DNA of 17,061 bases from an uncultured Verrucomicrobiota bacterium (GCA_903825695.1 CAIKBP010000108.1:1-17061), one strand, 5' to 3'; shown: positions 8,701 to 14,624, numbered from the stretch's first letter. The notes: generated from the letters alone by a model not told the origin. Translations and numbers: made by a program.

Positions 8701-9146
8701 CCGTGCCGTTCTCGCTCGTTGGAGCAATTTGGCTCTTGTATTTGTTGCACTACAACATCTCCATCGCCGTCTGGGTCGGCATGATTGCGTTGATGGGCCT
8801 CGACGCTGAGACCGGCGTGTTCATGCTGCTGTTTCTCGAACTGTCCTACGACGAAGCCAAACGCGCCGGGCGCTTAAACAGCATGGCCGATCTCCACGAA
8901 GCGATCATCCACGGCGCCGTGAAGCGGATTCGCCCAAAGATGATGACTGTCGCCGCTGCATCGATGGGCTTGATGCCGATTATGTGGAGCACTGGCGCCG
9001 GTGCCGACCTGATGAAGCGCATTGCTGCGCCGATGGTCGGCGGTCTGTTCACATCGTTCATCATGGAGCTACTTGTGTACCCAGCGATCTATTTACTCTG
9101 GAAATGGAACAAAGAAGTGCGACCTTCTATTCAGACACGCGCATGA
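5787..9146 (+). CDS. cusA: Heavy-metal RND efflux transporter, CusA-like (Cu(I)/Ag(I))
   Basis: A 1119-residue inner-membrane proton/metal antiporter, the motor of the tripartite pump. It is collinear with CusA/CzcA: first span at about 24-41, first porter domain, span cluster at about 352-505, second span cluster at about 943-1108. The relay acids and base of HME-RND pumps are visible: Asp415 in GVLVDGAIVEVEN, Glu1008 in LDAETG, Lys1051 in RIRPKMMT. The three methionines of the CusA metal site are kept: Met598 (LYMPTTLPG), Met649 (MMETT) and Met719 (RIDMLTTG), which argues for Cu(I)/Ag(I). It is somewhat longer than the usual 1030-1060 residues, partly from a Gly/Ser-rich insert at about 839-860. 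It starts 7 bp after the fusion-protein gene without a strong Shine-Dalgarno. I use the symbol for family likeness; the substrate is inferred. Confidence 0.93.
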   Translation: MIEHPPSHKNTLTARVIEWAAHNRFLVIGLTGAAVAYAVWTWNNIRLDAIPDLSDTQVIVYTKWDRSPDIMEDQVTYPITTALLGAPKVKAIRGLSDFGFSYVYVIFQDGTDIYWARSRVLEYLSKIQGALPAGVRPELGPDATGVGWVYEYALVDKSGKHNLAELRTYQDWYLRYALQSVPGVAEVAGIGGFQKQYQVTIDPNRLQSFGLSVMEIMEAIRKSNNEVGARLIEWSGREYMVRARGYVQDTEALGKVVVKTNQQGTPVLLRDVATIALGPQIRRGIADLDGAGDTVGGIVVMRQGENALNVIKRVKTKLEEIKPSLPEGVEVVNTYDRSELIQKSIDNLKQELLMEMIIVSIVIMFFLFHGPSASVPIVTIPITVSLAFIPMYFMGITSNIMSLSGIAISIGVLVDGAIVEVENAYKKLEIWQEQGRVGDYRAILLEAIQEIAPSVFFSLLVIAVSFLPVFTLVDQEGRLFKPLAYTKTLTIGLAAFLAVTLDPAVRMLFTRMSPINVRPRWLGRLLTALLVGKYYKEEKHPISRVLFRIYEPPCRWVLHHPKTVIAMAAAIVVSTVPVYFKLGSEFMPPLNEGVVLYMPTTLPGISVTEAQRLMETQDRILRSFPEVKSVWGKAGRADTSTDPAPFSMMETTVVLKPEAQWRRKQRFFTSWPKPMRVVLGHIWSERVSWEELINEMDSGLQIPGAVNAWTMPIKGRIDMLTTGVRTPVGIKILGANLDEIQRVGENIEAALRAVPGTRSIFAERASGGYFVDFVPNREALARYGLTIDDLQEVIMTAIGGENITTTIEGRERYSVNLRYPRDLRANLDQLARVLVTARSGGESGSRSGGMGKSAAEGKPMGTIQVPISELADTKLVNGPSMIRDENGMLAGYVYVDIAGRDIGGYVEDAKQVVTKQVKLPTGYSLVWSGQYENMLRVRERLKLVLPVTILLIFLLLYMNTKSTFKSLLVMLAVPFSLVGAIWLLYLLHYNISIAVWVGMIALMGLDAETGVFMLLFLELSYDEAKRAGRLNSMADLHEAIIHGAVKRIRPKMMTVAAASMGLMPIMWSTGAGADLMKRIAAPMVGGLFTSFIMELLVYPAIYLLWKWNKEVRPSIQTRA

Positions 9147-9250
9147 GAGCCTTCACGATCCTAACATGTGCGATGGTGATACTGGTGACAACAGGTTGTG
9201 CCCGGTCGCCGAGAAATAGGGGAGTCGCTCCCATCACAAAGACGGGTTAA
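9143..9250 (+). CDS. Tiny lipoprotein (35 aa) translationally coupled to cusA
   Basis: A 35-codon frame whose ATG overlaps the pump gene's TGA (ATGA at 9143-9146), like the other junctions of this operon. The protein begins with a short signal (MRAFTILTCAMVILVTTG) and a lipobox-type Cys19, followed by ARSP and a short polar tail of 16-17 residues. If real, the mature product is a lipid-anchored peptide, comparable in size to entericidin-like lipoproteins. It could instead be the leftover N-terminus of a larger lipoprotein lost from the end of the operon. No homologue comes to mind. The coupled start and clean signal are the only evidence. Confidence 0.55.
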   Translation: MRAFTILTCAMVILVTTGCARSPRNRGVAPITKTG

Positions 9251-9252
9251 GC

Positions 9253-9281
9253 TTGACAAGAGGGCTAGAAACTGGGAGAAT
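9253..9281 (+). promoter_or_regulatory. Putative sigma-70 promoter for CBM48 gene
   Basis: A perfect TTGACA at 9253-9258, then 17 bases, then GAGAAT (4/6 to TATAAT) at 9276-9281. A transcript would start near 9288, about 35 bases before the CBM48 start. The site lies just after the metal operon, so it would separate this gene from metal control. Confidence 0.45.
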
Positions 9282-9323
9282 CTAACTGTCTCGTGTGATG
9301 GACACGGGCGGGAGGATCGTATT

Positions 9324-9587
9324 ATGGCAGTTACTAAATGGATCGGGTTTAAGTTGGATGCGCCACAAGCCAAGTCGGTCGGCGTGGCCGGTAGCTTCAA
9401 CGGTTGGGATGCGACGAAAACGCCAATGAAAAAGGGCGGATCAGGAACTTGGGTTGCGCGGGTATCGCTTGCGTCTGGCCGTTACGAATACCGTTTCGTC
9501 GTGGACAACAGGTGGATCAGCGATCCCAGCGCAAAAGCATCTGTTCCAAACCCACATGGCGGAACGAACTCCGTTGTGGTTGTTTGA
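9324..9587 (+). CDS. Stand-alone CBM48 / AMPK-type glycogen-binding domain protein
   Basis: An 87-residue protein that is almost entirely one early-set carbohydrate-binding module (isoamylase N-terminal/CBM48 type). The signature is clear: FKLDAPQAKSVGVAGSFNGW, then GTWVARVSLASGRYEYRFVVD and WISDPSA, ending in GGTNSVVVV. Such modules bind glycogen or starch chains and normally sit in front of branching or debranching enzymes or kinases; here no catalytic domain follows. There is no signal peptide, so it should be cytoplasmic. The frame is open back to 9198, but ATG 9324 has a strong GGAGG 8 bases upstream and begins where the domain begins. The role is unknown; it may be a targeting or regulatory subunit for glycogen metabolism. 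Confidence 0.85.
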   Translation: MAVTKWIGFKLDAPQAKSVGVAGSFNGWDATKTPMKKGGSGTWVARVSLASGRYEYRFVVDNRWISDPSAKASVPNPHGGTNSVVVV

Positions 9588-9708
9588 CCGAAACCAAGCC
9601 CAGAGCTTACCGGAAACAACCCCGTGCCGTTGCGACTACTTTGCGCGGCTAGAATCGAGGGTTCGGGTTTGCACCTGATGGAGCAGGCGAAATGCAGAGG
9701 ATCATTTC

Positions 9709-10227
9709 ATGACTGAATTGCATCTTATGCTCCAACAACTGAGACAGCCTGAGTATATCCACGTGCTGTTAAACCCGCTGCCGGTGTACGGAATGGCGAT
9801 GGGCTTGGTGGCGCTGGTTGTGGCATGGATTGCCCGCAAACGCGCTGCGCAAGCCGTTGCACTACTGATTGTGGCGTTGGCCGGAGTGTCCGTGTGGCCG
9901 GTCGTCGAGTTTGGCGAGCGCGGTTACGACCGCGTTTATGCGATGTCCAACAAGGATGCGCAACAGTGGCTCGATGTGCATGCCACGCGAGCATCGCGGG
10001 CCGCGCCGGTGTTTTATGCGGTTGCCGTCCTCGCAGTCGCGACGGTTCTGGTGCCCTGGAAATTTCCGAAAACCAACAACGTTCTGCTCGCTATTACGCT
10101 GGCAATGGCGCTGGTCGCGCTTGGCCTGGGCGGTTGGATCAGCCACGCCGGAGGACAGGTTCGACACAGCGAGTTCCGAGAAGGTCCACCACCCGAACAG
10201 GTTCCACAGTGGACGCACGGAGACTGA
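9709..10227 (+). CDS. Four-span integral membrane protein, DUF2231-like (unknown function)
   Basis: A 172-residue membrane protein. Four hydrophobic spans are visible at about 24-42, 47-66, 97-115 and 121-143. A conserved-looking start (IHVLLNPLPVYG) and a C-terminal WISHAGGQVRHSEF resemble small heme- or quinone-related membrane proteins of the DUF2231 kind, where histidines near spans 1 and 4 are typical. That family link is an impression from motif shape. GAGG lies 8 bases before the ATG. The tail after span 4 is polar and proline-rich. It sits downstream of the CBM48 gene with a 121-bp gap that shows nothing else, and is followed at once by a hairpin, so it is probably transcribed alone or with the CBM48 gene. 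Confidence 0.8.
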   Translation: MTELHLMLQQLRQPEYIHVLLNPLPVYGMAMGLVALVVAWIARKRAAQAVALLIVALAGVSVWPVVEFGERGYDRVYAMSNKDAQQWLDVHATRASRAAPVFYAVAVLAVATVLVPWKFPKTNNVLLAITLAMALVALGLGGWISHAGGQVRHSEFREGPPPEQVPQWTHGD

Positions 10228-10242
10228 CCGGCTTTTAGCCGG
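10228..10242 (+). terminator. GC-rich hairpin after membrane-protein gene
   Basis: A perfect 6-bp stem CCGGCT/AGCCGG around a TTT loop, starting on the base after the stop codon. No U-tract follows (ACCACATT), so it may be a weak terminator or an RNA 3'-end stabiliser. Confidence 0.45.
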
Positions 10243-10293
10243 ACCACATTATTCCTCCTTCCTACAACCGGCGAGCTTCGTTACATTCCCACC

Positions 10294-10968
10294 ATGTCCG
10301 AACTGTGGCTGCTCCTCCAATCGCCTGCTTCTAACGCGGCCACCAACATGGCCATGGACGAAGCGCTACTGCGTGACGCCGCCCAACGTCGGTTGCCGCT
10401 GCTGCGCGTGTACGCATGGGCGCAACCCGCGGTATCGGTTGGTTACTTCCAAAATTTCCCAACGGATCTGGCTCCGAAATACGAAATCGTCCGTCGGCCA
10501 ACGGGTGGTGGCGTGGTTTACCACGGGAACGATACAACCTACACAGTCGTTGTCCCACCCGGCCATCCGCTCTATGAAATGCCCACTGCTGCTGCGTATC
10601 GCGCGTTGCACAGAGCTGTCGCCACGGCACTAGGGCAGGGGGCTGAATTGTGCGACTCCGTACCGTCGTTGCCTCGTGGTCAATACGAGTGTTTTCAAAG
10701 ACCGATGCCAGGAGACGTTGTCGCCGGCGGGAAGAAACTCGCCGGCGCGGCGCAACGTCGCACGAAGCACGGCATGCTTCACCAGGGTTCGATTGCCGCG
10801 AACGTAAGTGCTGACCAACTTCAATCCGGTTTTCACAAAACGTTCCAAGCCGAGTTTCAGCCTTACGAACTGTTGTCGGTGGAAAAAGCGCTCGCTGAAA
10901 GATTGGCCCGCGAGAAATACGCTACGGACGCGTGGAACCGGAAGGTCCAACATCGGGCTGGTCGCTAA
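10294..10968 (+). CDS. Lipoate-protein ligase / octanoyltransferase (LplA/LipM family)
   Basis: A 224-residue cofactor transferase of the BPL/LplA/LipB fold, which attaches lipoate or octanoate to the lipoyl domains of 2-oxoacid dehydrogenases and the glycine cleavage system. Family motifs are clear: RRPTGGGVVYH at about 67-77 and GGKKLAGAAQRR with the catalytic lysine (about Lys148), then MLHQGSI. A cysteine in YECF (Cys133) sits where LipM octanoyltransferases have their acyl-carrying Cys, so LipM-like octanoyl transfer is as likely as ATP-dependent lipoate ligation. It lacks the extra C-terminal domain of Escherichia coli LplA. There is no Shine-Dalgarno; TACATT lies 6 bases before the ATG, suggesting a leaderless transcript. 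The 3' end overlaps a convergent gene by 47 bp. Confidence 0.9.
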   Translation: MSELWLLLQSPASNAATNMAMDEALLRDAAQRRLPLLRVYAWAQPAVSVGYFQNFPTDLAPKYEIVRRPTGGGVVYHGNDTTYTVVVPPGHPLYEMPTAAAYRALHRAVATALGQGAELCDSVPSLPRGQYECFQRPMPGDVVAGGKKLAGAAQRRTKHGMLHQGSIAANVSADQLQSGFHKTFQAEFQPYELLSVEKALAERLAREKYATDAWNRKVQHRAGR

Positions 10969-12256
10969 CTTTTCCCGCTTCGAGACGGATTTCGCCTGCT
11001 TTCTCCCGAGCGCGATCCTCGACAAACTTGCTTAGCCTTGTGACTATTTCCTGTAGTAGCGCCGCTTCGAGGTTGAGGTCTTGGAGTCTTTCCATGATGC
11101 CACGGGCGATGTCCTCAATGGAGCGTTGGCGGGGTTTGGCGCGTGGCTTTGGTTTGTGCTCCGTCTTGATGGCCTCCTCCAAACGCGTCAAGTCATCCTC
11201 CGTCAGACCGCGTTGCAGAAGATGTTTGCGACTGCGGGAGACGAAATTCTCAATTGATTCGGTTGCGGGGGTCAGCTCACGCAGTAATCGCTTAACCTTT
11301 TTGAGATTCTTTTCGCCTTGGAGGAATTCGTCGGCGATCTTGTGGGCGCGCACCCGATCAGCATAGGAGGTGACGACCTCGATGATTTCCGTCAATAGGC
11401 CCGCAGCAACTTTGGAGGAGATCAACGGACCGGAGCATTGGCGAACCTCTTTTTCCAAGACGATGATGAACTTCTCCAAATCCTCCTGATCTTCCGGTGG
11501 AGTACTGGATCCCTCCGTCACGAGCGCGTTGCCGAGGATTTGGATGCTTTTGAGCAGCGCCTCCGATCCAGCGCTTTGACCGGTCATGCCCGTTTCCATC
11601 CGAGAAACGACGAGGTTGATGCCTCCCACGAACAGATCGGCTGCCCGCCGCGGGTTCTTCTTCATTTCGTGAAGCAGCCACGACTGTTCGGTGGTATGAT
11701 CCAGCACCTTTTGCAGGACTTGCTGAATAACCGCTATGTCCGCTGCGCTATTTTTGCCTGCCGGAGGTTCCACCACCAATGCGGTCTTGCTAACGACCTT
11801 TTGATCCTTATCTACCATCACGAAATCCAAGCGGCGGACATGGACGTGGGGCACTCGCTCAGCCGCCAACAATGTAACCAAGCCGCCCTGCGCAGCCATG
11901 GATTTCGTCCCCTTGCCGAGCACGCGGTAAAAGGTCTCGAACTCCGCCGCCGTCAGCCCCGGATCAAACGTGAGGTGGTTGGCCCGGTTCTCCTCGAGAC
12001 GGGCTGCGAATTTTGCAACCACTGGACTGCGGTCTTCGAGGGGTGTCCGATCGAACAGGATGCGTTTGTCGGCTACAGTAATGACCAGCGGCGTGTTATA
12101 CCGGTGCAACAAACTCGCGAGGTACTCGTACGCGGTCGCAACTCGTTTCTTCGCGACCGGGTGATCTGCGGAGAATGTCTCGACATTGCTCAGCGCCACA
12201 CCCAGATGGCGAACAAGATCGCTGATCTCTTGCGCGTTTGTTGTCGGTTTGCTCAT
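10922..12256 (-). CDS. Conserved-looking 444-aa cytoplasmic protein of unknown function
   Basis: I do not recognise a catalytic family. There is no signal peptide or membrane span. The first ~120 residues (ISDLVRHLGVALSNVETFSADHP, then ITVADKRILFDRTPL and LTFDPGLTAAEFETFYRVLG) look like the N-terminal domain found ahead of HD-type or signalling proteins in some Verrucomicrobia and Myxococcota, with one charged surface residue set per helix. Residues ~180-444 are helical and rich in Glu and Lys, with a basic stretch KPKPRAKPRQR at about 378-388 and a helical C-terminus. No HD, GGDEF or PilZ motif is visible. The start is probably leaderless: TATATT lies 6 bases upstream of the ATG. The 3' end runs 47 bp into the lipoate-enzyme gene on the other strand. 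Confidence 0.8.
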   Translation of the reverse strand: MSKPTTNAQEISDLVRHLGVALSNVETFSADHPVAKKRVATAYEYLASLLHRYNTPLVITVADKRILFDRTPLEDRSPVVAKFAARLEENRANHLTFDPGLTAAEFETFYRVLGKGTKSMAAQGGLVTLLAAERVPHVHVRRLDFVMVDKDQKVVSKTALVVEPPAGKNSAADIAVIQQVLQKVLDHTTEQSWLLHEMKKNPRRAADLFVGGINLVVSRMETGMTGQSAGSEALLKSIQILGNALVTEGSSTPPEDQEDLEKFIIVLEKEVRQCSGPLISSKVAAGLLTEIIEVVTSYADRVRAHKIADEFLQGEKNLKKVKRLLRELTPATESIENFVSRSRKHLLQRGLTEDDLTRLEEAIKTEHKPKPRAKPRQRSIEDIARGIMERLQDLNLEAALLQEIVTRLSKFVEDRAREKAGEIRLEAGKVSDQPDVGPSGSTRP

Positions 12257-12262
12257 GCTGAA

Positions 12263-12296
12263 AATATAGTCGGGCTGTCAGTGACATTGTCGACAG
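12263..12296 (-). promoter_or_regulatory. Putative leaderless promoter of the 444-aa gene with dyad operator
   Basis: On the minus strand TATATT (12268-12263) lies 6 bases before the ATG at 12256, so transcription would begin at or next to the start codon. TCGACA is a possible -35 at a long 19-base spacing. Two perfect dyads, TGTCAGTGACA (12276-12286) and TGTCGACA (12288-12295), occupy the promoter and could be a repressor site acting on this gene. Confidence 0.4.
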
Positions 12297-12370
12297 GGCG
12301 GCTCGCGATGACAAGTGTTTTTCCTATCGGACAAAACAATGCGCCCGAACTTGACATCTGTGGGGCGCGG

Positions 12371-12398
12371 TTTCCATTTTGCCGTTTTCATGTATTAT
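12371..12398 (+). promoter_or_regulatory. Putative promoter of wrbA
   Basis: TATTAT (12393-12398, 5/6 to consensus) with TTTCCA (4/6) 16 bases upstream. The predicted start near 12405 leaves a leader of about 29 bases with a strong Shine-Dalgarno before the wrbA start. Confidence 0.4.
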
Positions 12399-12433
12399 GT
12401 CATTGGTAGGTGACCAAGGAGAAAGGAGCTAGC

Positions 12434-13045
12434 ATGAACATCTTGGTGGTTTATTACTCGATGTACGGAAATCTGCACCGCATGGCCGAGGCCGTGGCCG
12501 AAGGTGTCAAGCAGGTGAAAGACGCAAACGTCACGCTGCGGCGGGTGCCAGAGACGCTCTCACAGGAAGTGCTCGCGAAGATGGGGGCATTGGAGGCTCA
12601 AAAGACCATGGCCCATGTGCCGGTCTGCACGGTGAATGAATTAGCCGGAGCCGATGCAATCTTGTTCGGCACGCCTACACGGTTCGGGAACATGTGCGGC
12701 CAGATGCGGCAATTCTTGGATGCCACCGGCGGCCTTTGGCTCAAAGGAGCATTAGTCGGCAAGATCGGCAGCGTTTTCGCCAGTTCCTCAACACAACACG
12801 GCGGACAGGAATCCACCATCCTGAGTTTTCATATCACCTTGCTACACCAAGGGATGATCGTTGTCGGATTGCCTTATACGTTTGAAGGTCAGATGCGGAT
12901 GGACGAAATCACGGGCGGCAGTCCGTACGGCGCATCGACAATCACGGGTGGCGACAACACACGGATGCCGAGCGAGAACGAACTCGCAGCCGCAAGGTTT
13001 CAGGGTAAACACGTTGCCACTATCGCGGCCAAACTGGTACGGTAA
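12434..13045 (+). CDS. wrbA: NAD(P)H:quinone oxidoreductase, WrbA type
   Basis: A 203-residue flavodoxin-like FMN enzyme that reduces quinones by two electrons, avoiding semiquinone radicals; it acts in the cytoplasm. The FMN phosphate loop is YYSMYGNLHRMAEAV (residues 7-21). Further FMN contacts are in GTPTRFGNMCGQMRQFLDATGGLW (79-102) and SSSTQHGGQESTI (117-129). The C-terminal GGSPYGASTI ... ENELAAARFQGKHVA is diagnostic for WrbA, and length matches the family (about 198-205). The frame is open 8 codons further up (12410), but ATG 12434 has AAAGGAG 5 bases away and matches the family N-terminus MNILVVYYS. It appears to be a single-gene unit between its own promoter and a hairpin. Confidence 0.95.
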   Translation: MNILVVYYSMYGNLHRMAEAVAEGVKQVKDANVTLRRVPETLSQEVLAKMGALEAQKTMAHVPVCTVNELAGADAILFGTPTRFGNMCGQMRQFLDATGGLWLKGALVGKIGSVFASSSTQHGGQESTILSFHITLLHQGMIVVGLPYTFEGQMRMDEITGGSPYGASTITGGDNTRMPSENELAAARFQGKHVATIAAKLVR

Positions 13046-13049
13046 CAGA

Positions 13050-13064
13050 CCGAGTTTCGCTCGG
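13050..13064 (+). terminator. Hairpin downstream of wrbA
   Basis: CCGAG-TTTCG-CTCGG forms a 5-bp stem, followed by GTTGT, starting 5 bases after the wrbA stop. The weak T-run makes terminator activity plausible but not certain. Confidence 0.45.
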
Positions 13065-13101
13065 GTTGTCCAACAAAACCTATTTCGAAACACCCGCGCT
13101 T

Positions 13102-13238
13102 TGTAGGAGGGGCATTCCTGCCCCGATCCGCCTTCGTTCTGCCGTCGTGGGACGAAGCATCGCGACAAAGCCGAGTCTGCCCGTTCCGAGCCGTCAGGGC
13201 GAGGAGCGAGACATGCGAAGCAAAATGTCGCTCCTACG
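13102..13238. repeat. REPIN-like pair of inverted REP hairpins
   Basis: The left unit is TGTAGGAG followed by a perfect GGGGCA-TTCC-TGCCCC hairpin (13109-13124) and GAT. The right unit, inverted, ends in CTCCTACG (13231-13238), preceded by an imperfect AGCGAGACAT/ATGTCGCT hairpin. Two REP-like units facing each other define a REPIN. The GTAGGAG plus short GC hairpin plus GAT layout matches REP families mobilised by RAYT (TnpA-REP) transposases. It fills most of the 231-bp gap between wrbA and rmuC, where no gene is seen. Confidence 0.6.
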
Positions 13239-13276
13239 AGTCATTCCTCTGCAAACGGTGGGTTTGTTAGATGCTC

Positions 13277-14308
13277 TCAGGCTGATAAGGACGGGGGAGG
13301 GGACGAATCAGTGCGCAGTTGTGGTTGCTCGATCTGGCCGAGTTTGGCATCGAGCTTGGTGAGCGATTTCTCGGTATCGGTGTAGGTACTGGCAGCATTG
13401 GTAAGATGCTTGCCGAGCAGACGGAAGTTTTCCTCCACGCGCTCGAAATCGCCCCGCAAGCGGGAAAGTGTGGCGAGGATTTCCTGCGCCTGTTGTTCCA
13501 CCTTCATTCCGCGCAACCCCAACAGGATTGTTTGCAGATAGGCATAAAAACTGTTCGGTGATACCGGAACCACGCGCCGCTGGAGCGCATAGCTGAAAAG
13601 CTGGTGTTCCTCGCTACTGGCCTCTTCCTTGATGATCGTCTCGTAGTAAACGTTCTCTGCCGGAACGTACATCAACGCGAAATCGTAGGTGCCTTCGTCG
13701 GGCAAAATGTATTTGGTGGCAATGGCGTCAATATGCTTCTTCACATCGCGCATGAACTGTTTCCGAGCCGTGGCACGCTCTGCATCGGTCGGCGCATCAA
13801 TTACCCGACGGAAGTTTTCGTACGGAAACTTGGCATCCACAGGCACGAGCCGTTGCCCAATCTGGATGGCTGCATCAACGATGTCGCCACTCTTGAACCG
13901 GTGCTGCAACTGGTAGTGTTCTGGCGGCAGAATCTGTGCGAGGAGATCGCCGAGGAAAAGTTCACCCATACCACCGCGCAGTTTCGGTGCGCGCATGATG
14001 TTGACCAATTCCTGCGCGGCCTTGCCGACCTCGTGGATCTGGCCGACTTTTTCGCGGAGATCGCCGACAACTTTTGCGGCGTTATCGAGCCGCGTGTTCA
14101 TCGAAGCGCTCGATTGCTGGAGGTTTTCGGCCACAGTCTGGCCGAAAGCGTCGAGCCGCTGCTGGAATGCGTTGAGTTGCTGCTGCAGAAGGAGCATGCC
14201 CTGGTCGGGCTGAGCGGGTTTCGGCTTGGTGCGAGCGAGTACGATTACGAGTACGAGCAAGAGCAAGAGAACGGATAGAACACCTAGAATTATTCCCAGC
14301 GATTCCAT
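13277..14308 (-). CDS. rmuC: RmuC-family DNA recombination protein
   Basis: A 343-residue protein of the RmuC family, linked to limiting DNA inversions and rearrangements at short inverted repeats and containing a nuclease-like fold. One membrane span at residues 4-25 (LGIILGVLSVLLLLLVLVIVL) is followed by a coiled-coil region (about 38-100; QQQLNAFQQRLDAFGQTV). The conserved core follows: RGGMGELFLGDLLAQILPPEHY (about 111), VPVDAKFPYENFRR, DEGTYDFALMYVPAENVYYE, VPVSPNSFYAYLQTILLGL. Length is shorter than Escherichia coli RmuC (475) but common in other phyla. TAGACT lies 7 bases before the ATG and there is no Shine-Dalgarno, so the mRNA may be leaderless. The accessory region begins right behind its promoter. 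Confidence 0.93.
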   Translation of the reverse strand: MESLGIILGVLSVLLLLLVLVIVLARTKPKPAQPDQGMLLLQQQLNAFQQRLDAFGQTVAENLQQSSASMNTRLDNAAKVVGDLREKVGQIHEVGKAAQELVNIMRAPKLRGGMGELFLGDLLAQILPPEHYQLQHRFKSGDIVDAAIQIGQRLVPVDAKFPYENFRRVIDAPTDAERATARKQFMRDVKKHIDAIATKYILPDEGTYDFALMYVPAENVYYETIIKEEASSEEHQLFSYALQRRVVPVSPNSFYAYLQTILLGLRGMKVEQQAQEILATLSRLRGDFERVEENFRLLGKHLTNAASTYTDTEKSLTKLDAKLGQIEQPQLRTDSSPPPSLSA

Positions 14309-14354
14309 GCGCCGTAGTCTAGCGGGGTACCACAGGACAAGCGAGCCAGTTTGT
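14303..14354 (-). repeat. Direct repeat, copy 1: rmuC promoter/start region
   Basis: A 25-bp core (14303-14327) matches 14922-14946 at 23 of 25 positions, in the same orientation; weaker similarity runs on to about 14354. The core contains the putative -10 (TAGACT on the minus strand) and the rmuC start codon. Confidence 0.7.
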
Positions 14355-14417
14355 TGAACTGCTGCGTACTACCGCGTACACATCAGGTTGCTGATAGCCC
14401 GGATGCGACGGTTGGAC
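14353..14417 (-). other. Putative integron attC-like site after hicA
   Basis: Read on the minus strand, the base after the hicA stop codon begins GTCCAAC, a perfect RYYYAAC core. 65 bp from its start the element ends in GTTCAAC, which fits GTTRRRY at 6 of 7 with the GTT triplet intact. The two arms form an imperfect 17-position stem (by hand: 10 Watson-Crick, 4 G-T, 3 mismatches). Length, position and orientation fit a cassette recombination site. Confidence 0.5.
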
Positions 14418-14624
14418 CTAGATTTCTTCCTCTGTTAACTCAGCAATCTTCATGACCGAACGGAGGAGTCCTATTTTGAGCGGATGGGAACCATGTATGG
14501 GGATAACAATCCTCTCGCGTCTACCCTCTTTGAGGAAAATGTGGTGACTACCCTTGATTCTGGCCAAGTGCCATCCTTTGCGCTGAACTGATCGGGCAAG
14601 GTCTCTCCCGGAGACTTGTTTCAA
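14418..14624 (-). CDS. hicA: HicA toxin, mRNA interferase
   Basis: A 68-residue HicA/YcfA-type toxin, which cleaves mRNA when not neutralised by HicB. It has the small double-stranded-RNA-binding-like fold: MKQVSGRDLARSVQRKGW, the active-site stretch RIKGSHHIF with catalytic His27, and IPIHGSHPLKIGLLRSVMK at about 41-59. Length is typical. It overlaps hicB by ATGA (14621-14624), with the antitoxin gene first. A second, positive-charge-rich face fits RNA binding. All key residues appear intact, so the toxin is probably active. Confidence 0.92.
   Translation of the reverse strand: MKQVSGRDLARSVQRKGWHLARIKGSHHIFLKEGRRERIVIPIHGSHPLKIGLLRSVMKIAELTEEEI

Noticed and set aside
9453..9490. GGAACTT followed by GTCT resembling an ECF promoter
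   Set aside because: Lies inside the CBM48 coding region with the wrong spacing; treated as chance.
12351..12398. TTGACA (12351) paired with TATTAT (12393) as the wrbA promoter
   Set aside because: Spacing of 36 bases is too long; the closer TTTCCA box was preferred.
11438..12409. Plus-strand frame of 323 codons opposite the 444-aa gene
   Set aside because: Composition is Cys/His/Arg-rich without a domain; the minus-strand frame has balanced composition, helical pattern and a promoter.
13102..13238. CRISPR or tRNA-like structure
   Set aside because: Only two inverted hairpins, no regular spacing and no cloverleaf.
13604..14278. Plus-strand frame of 224 codons
   Set aside because: Antisense of rmuC, which has the conserved RmuC core.
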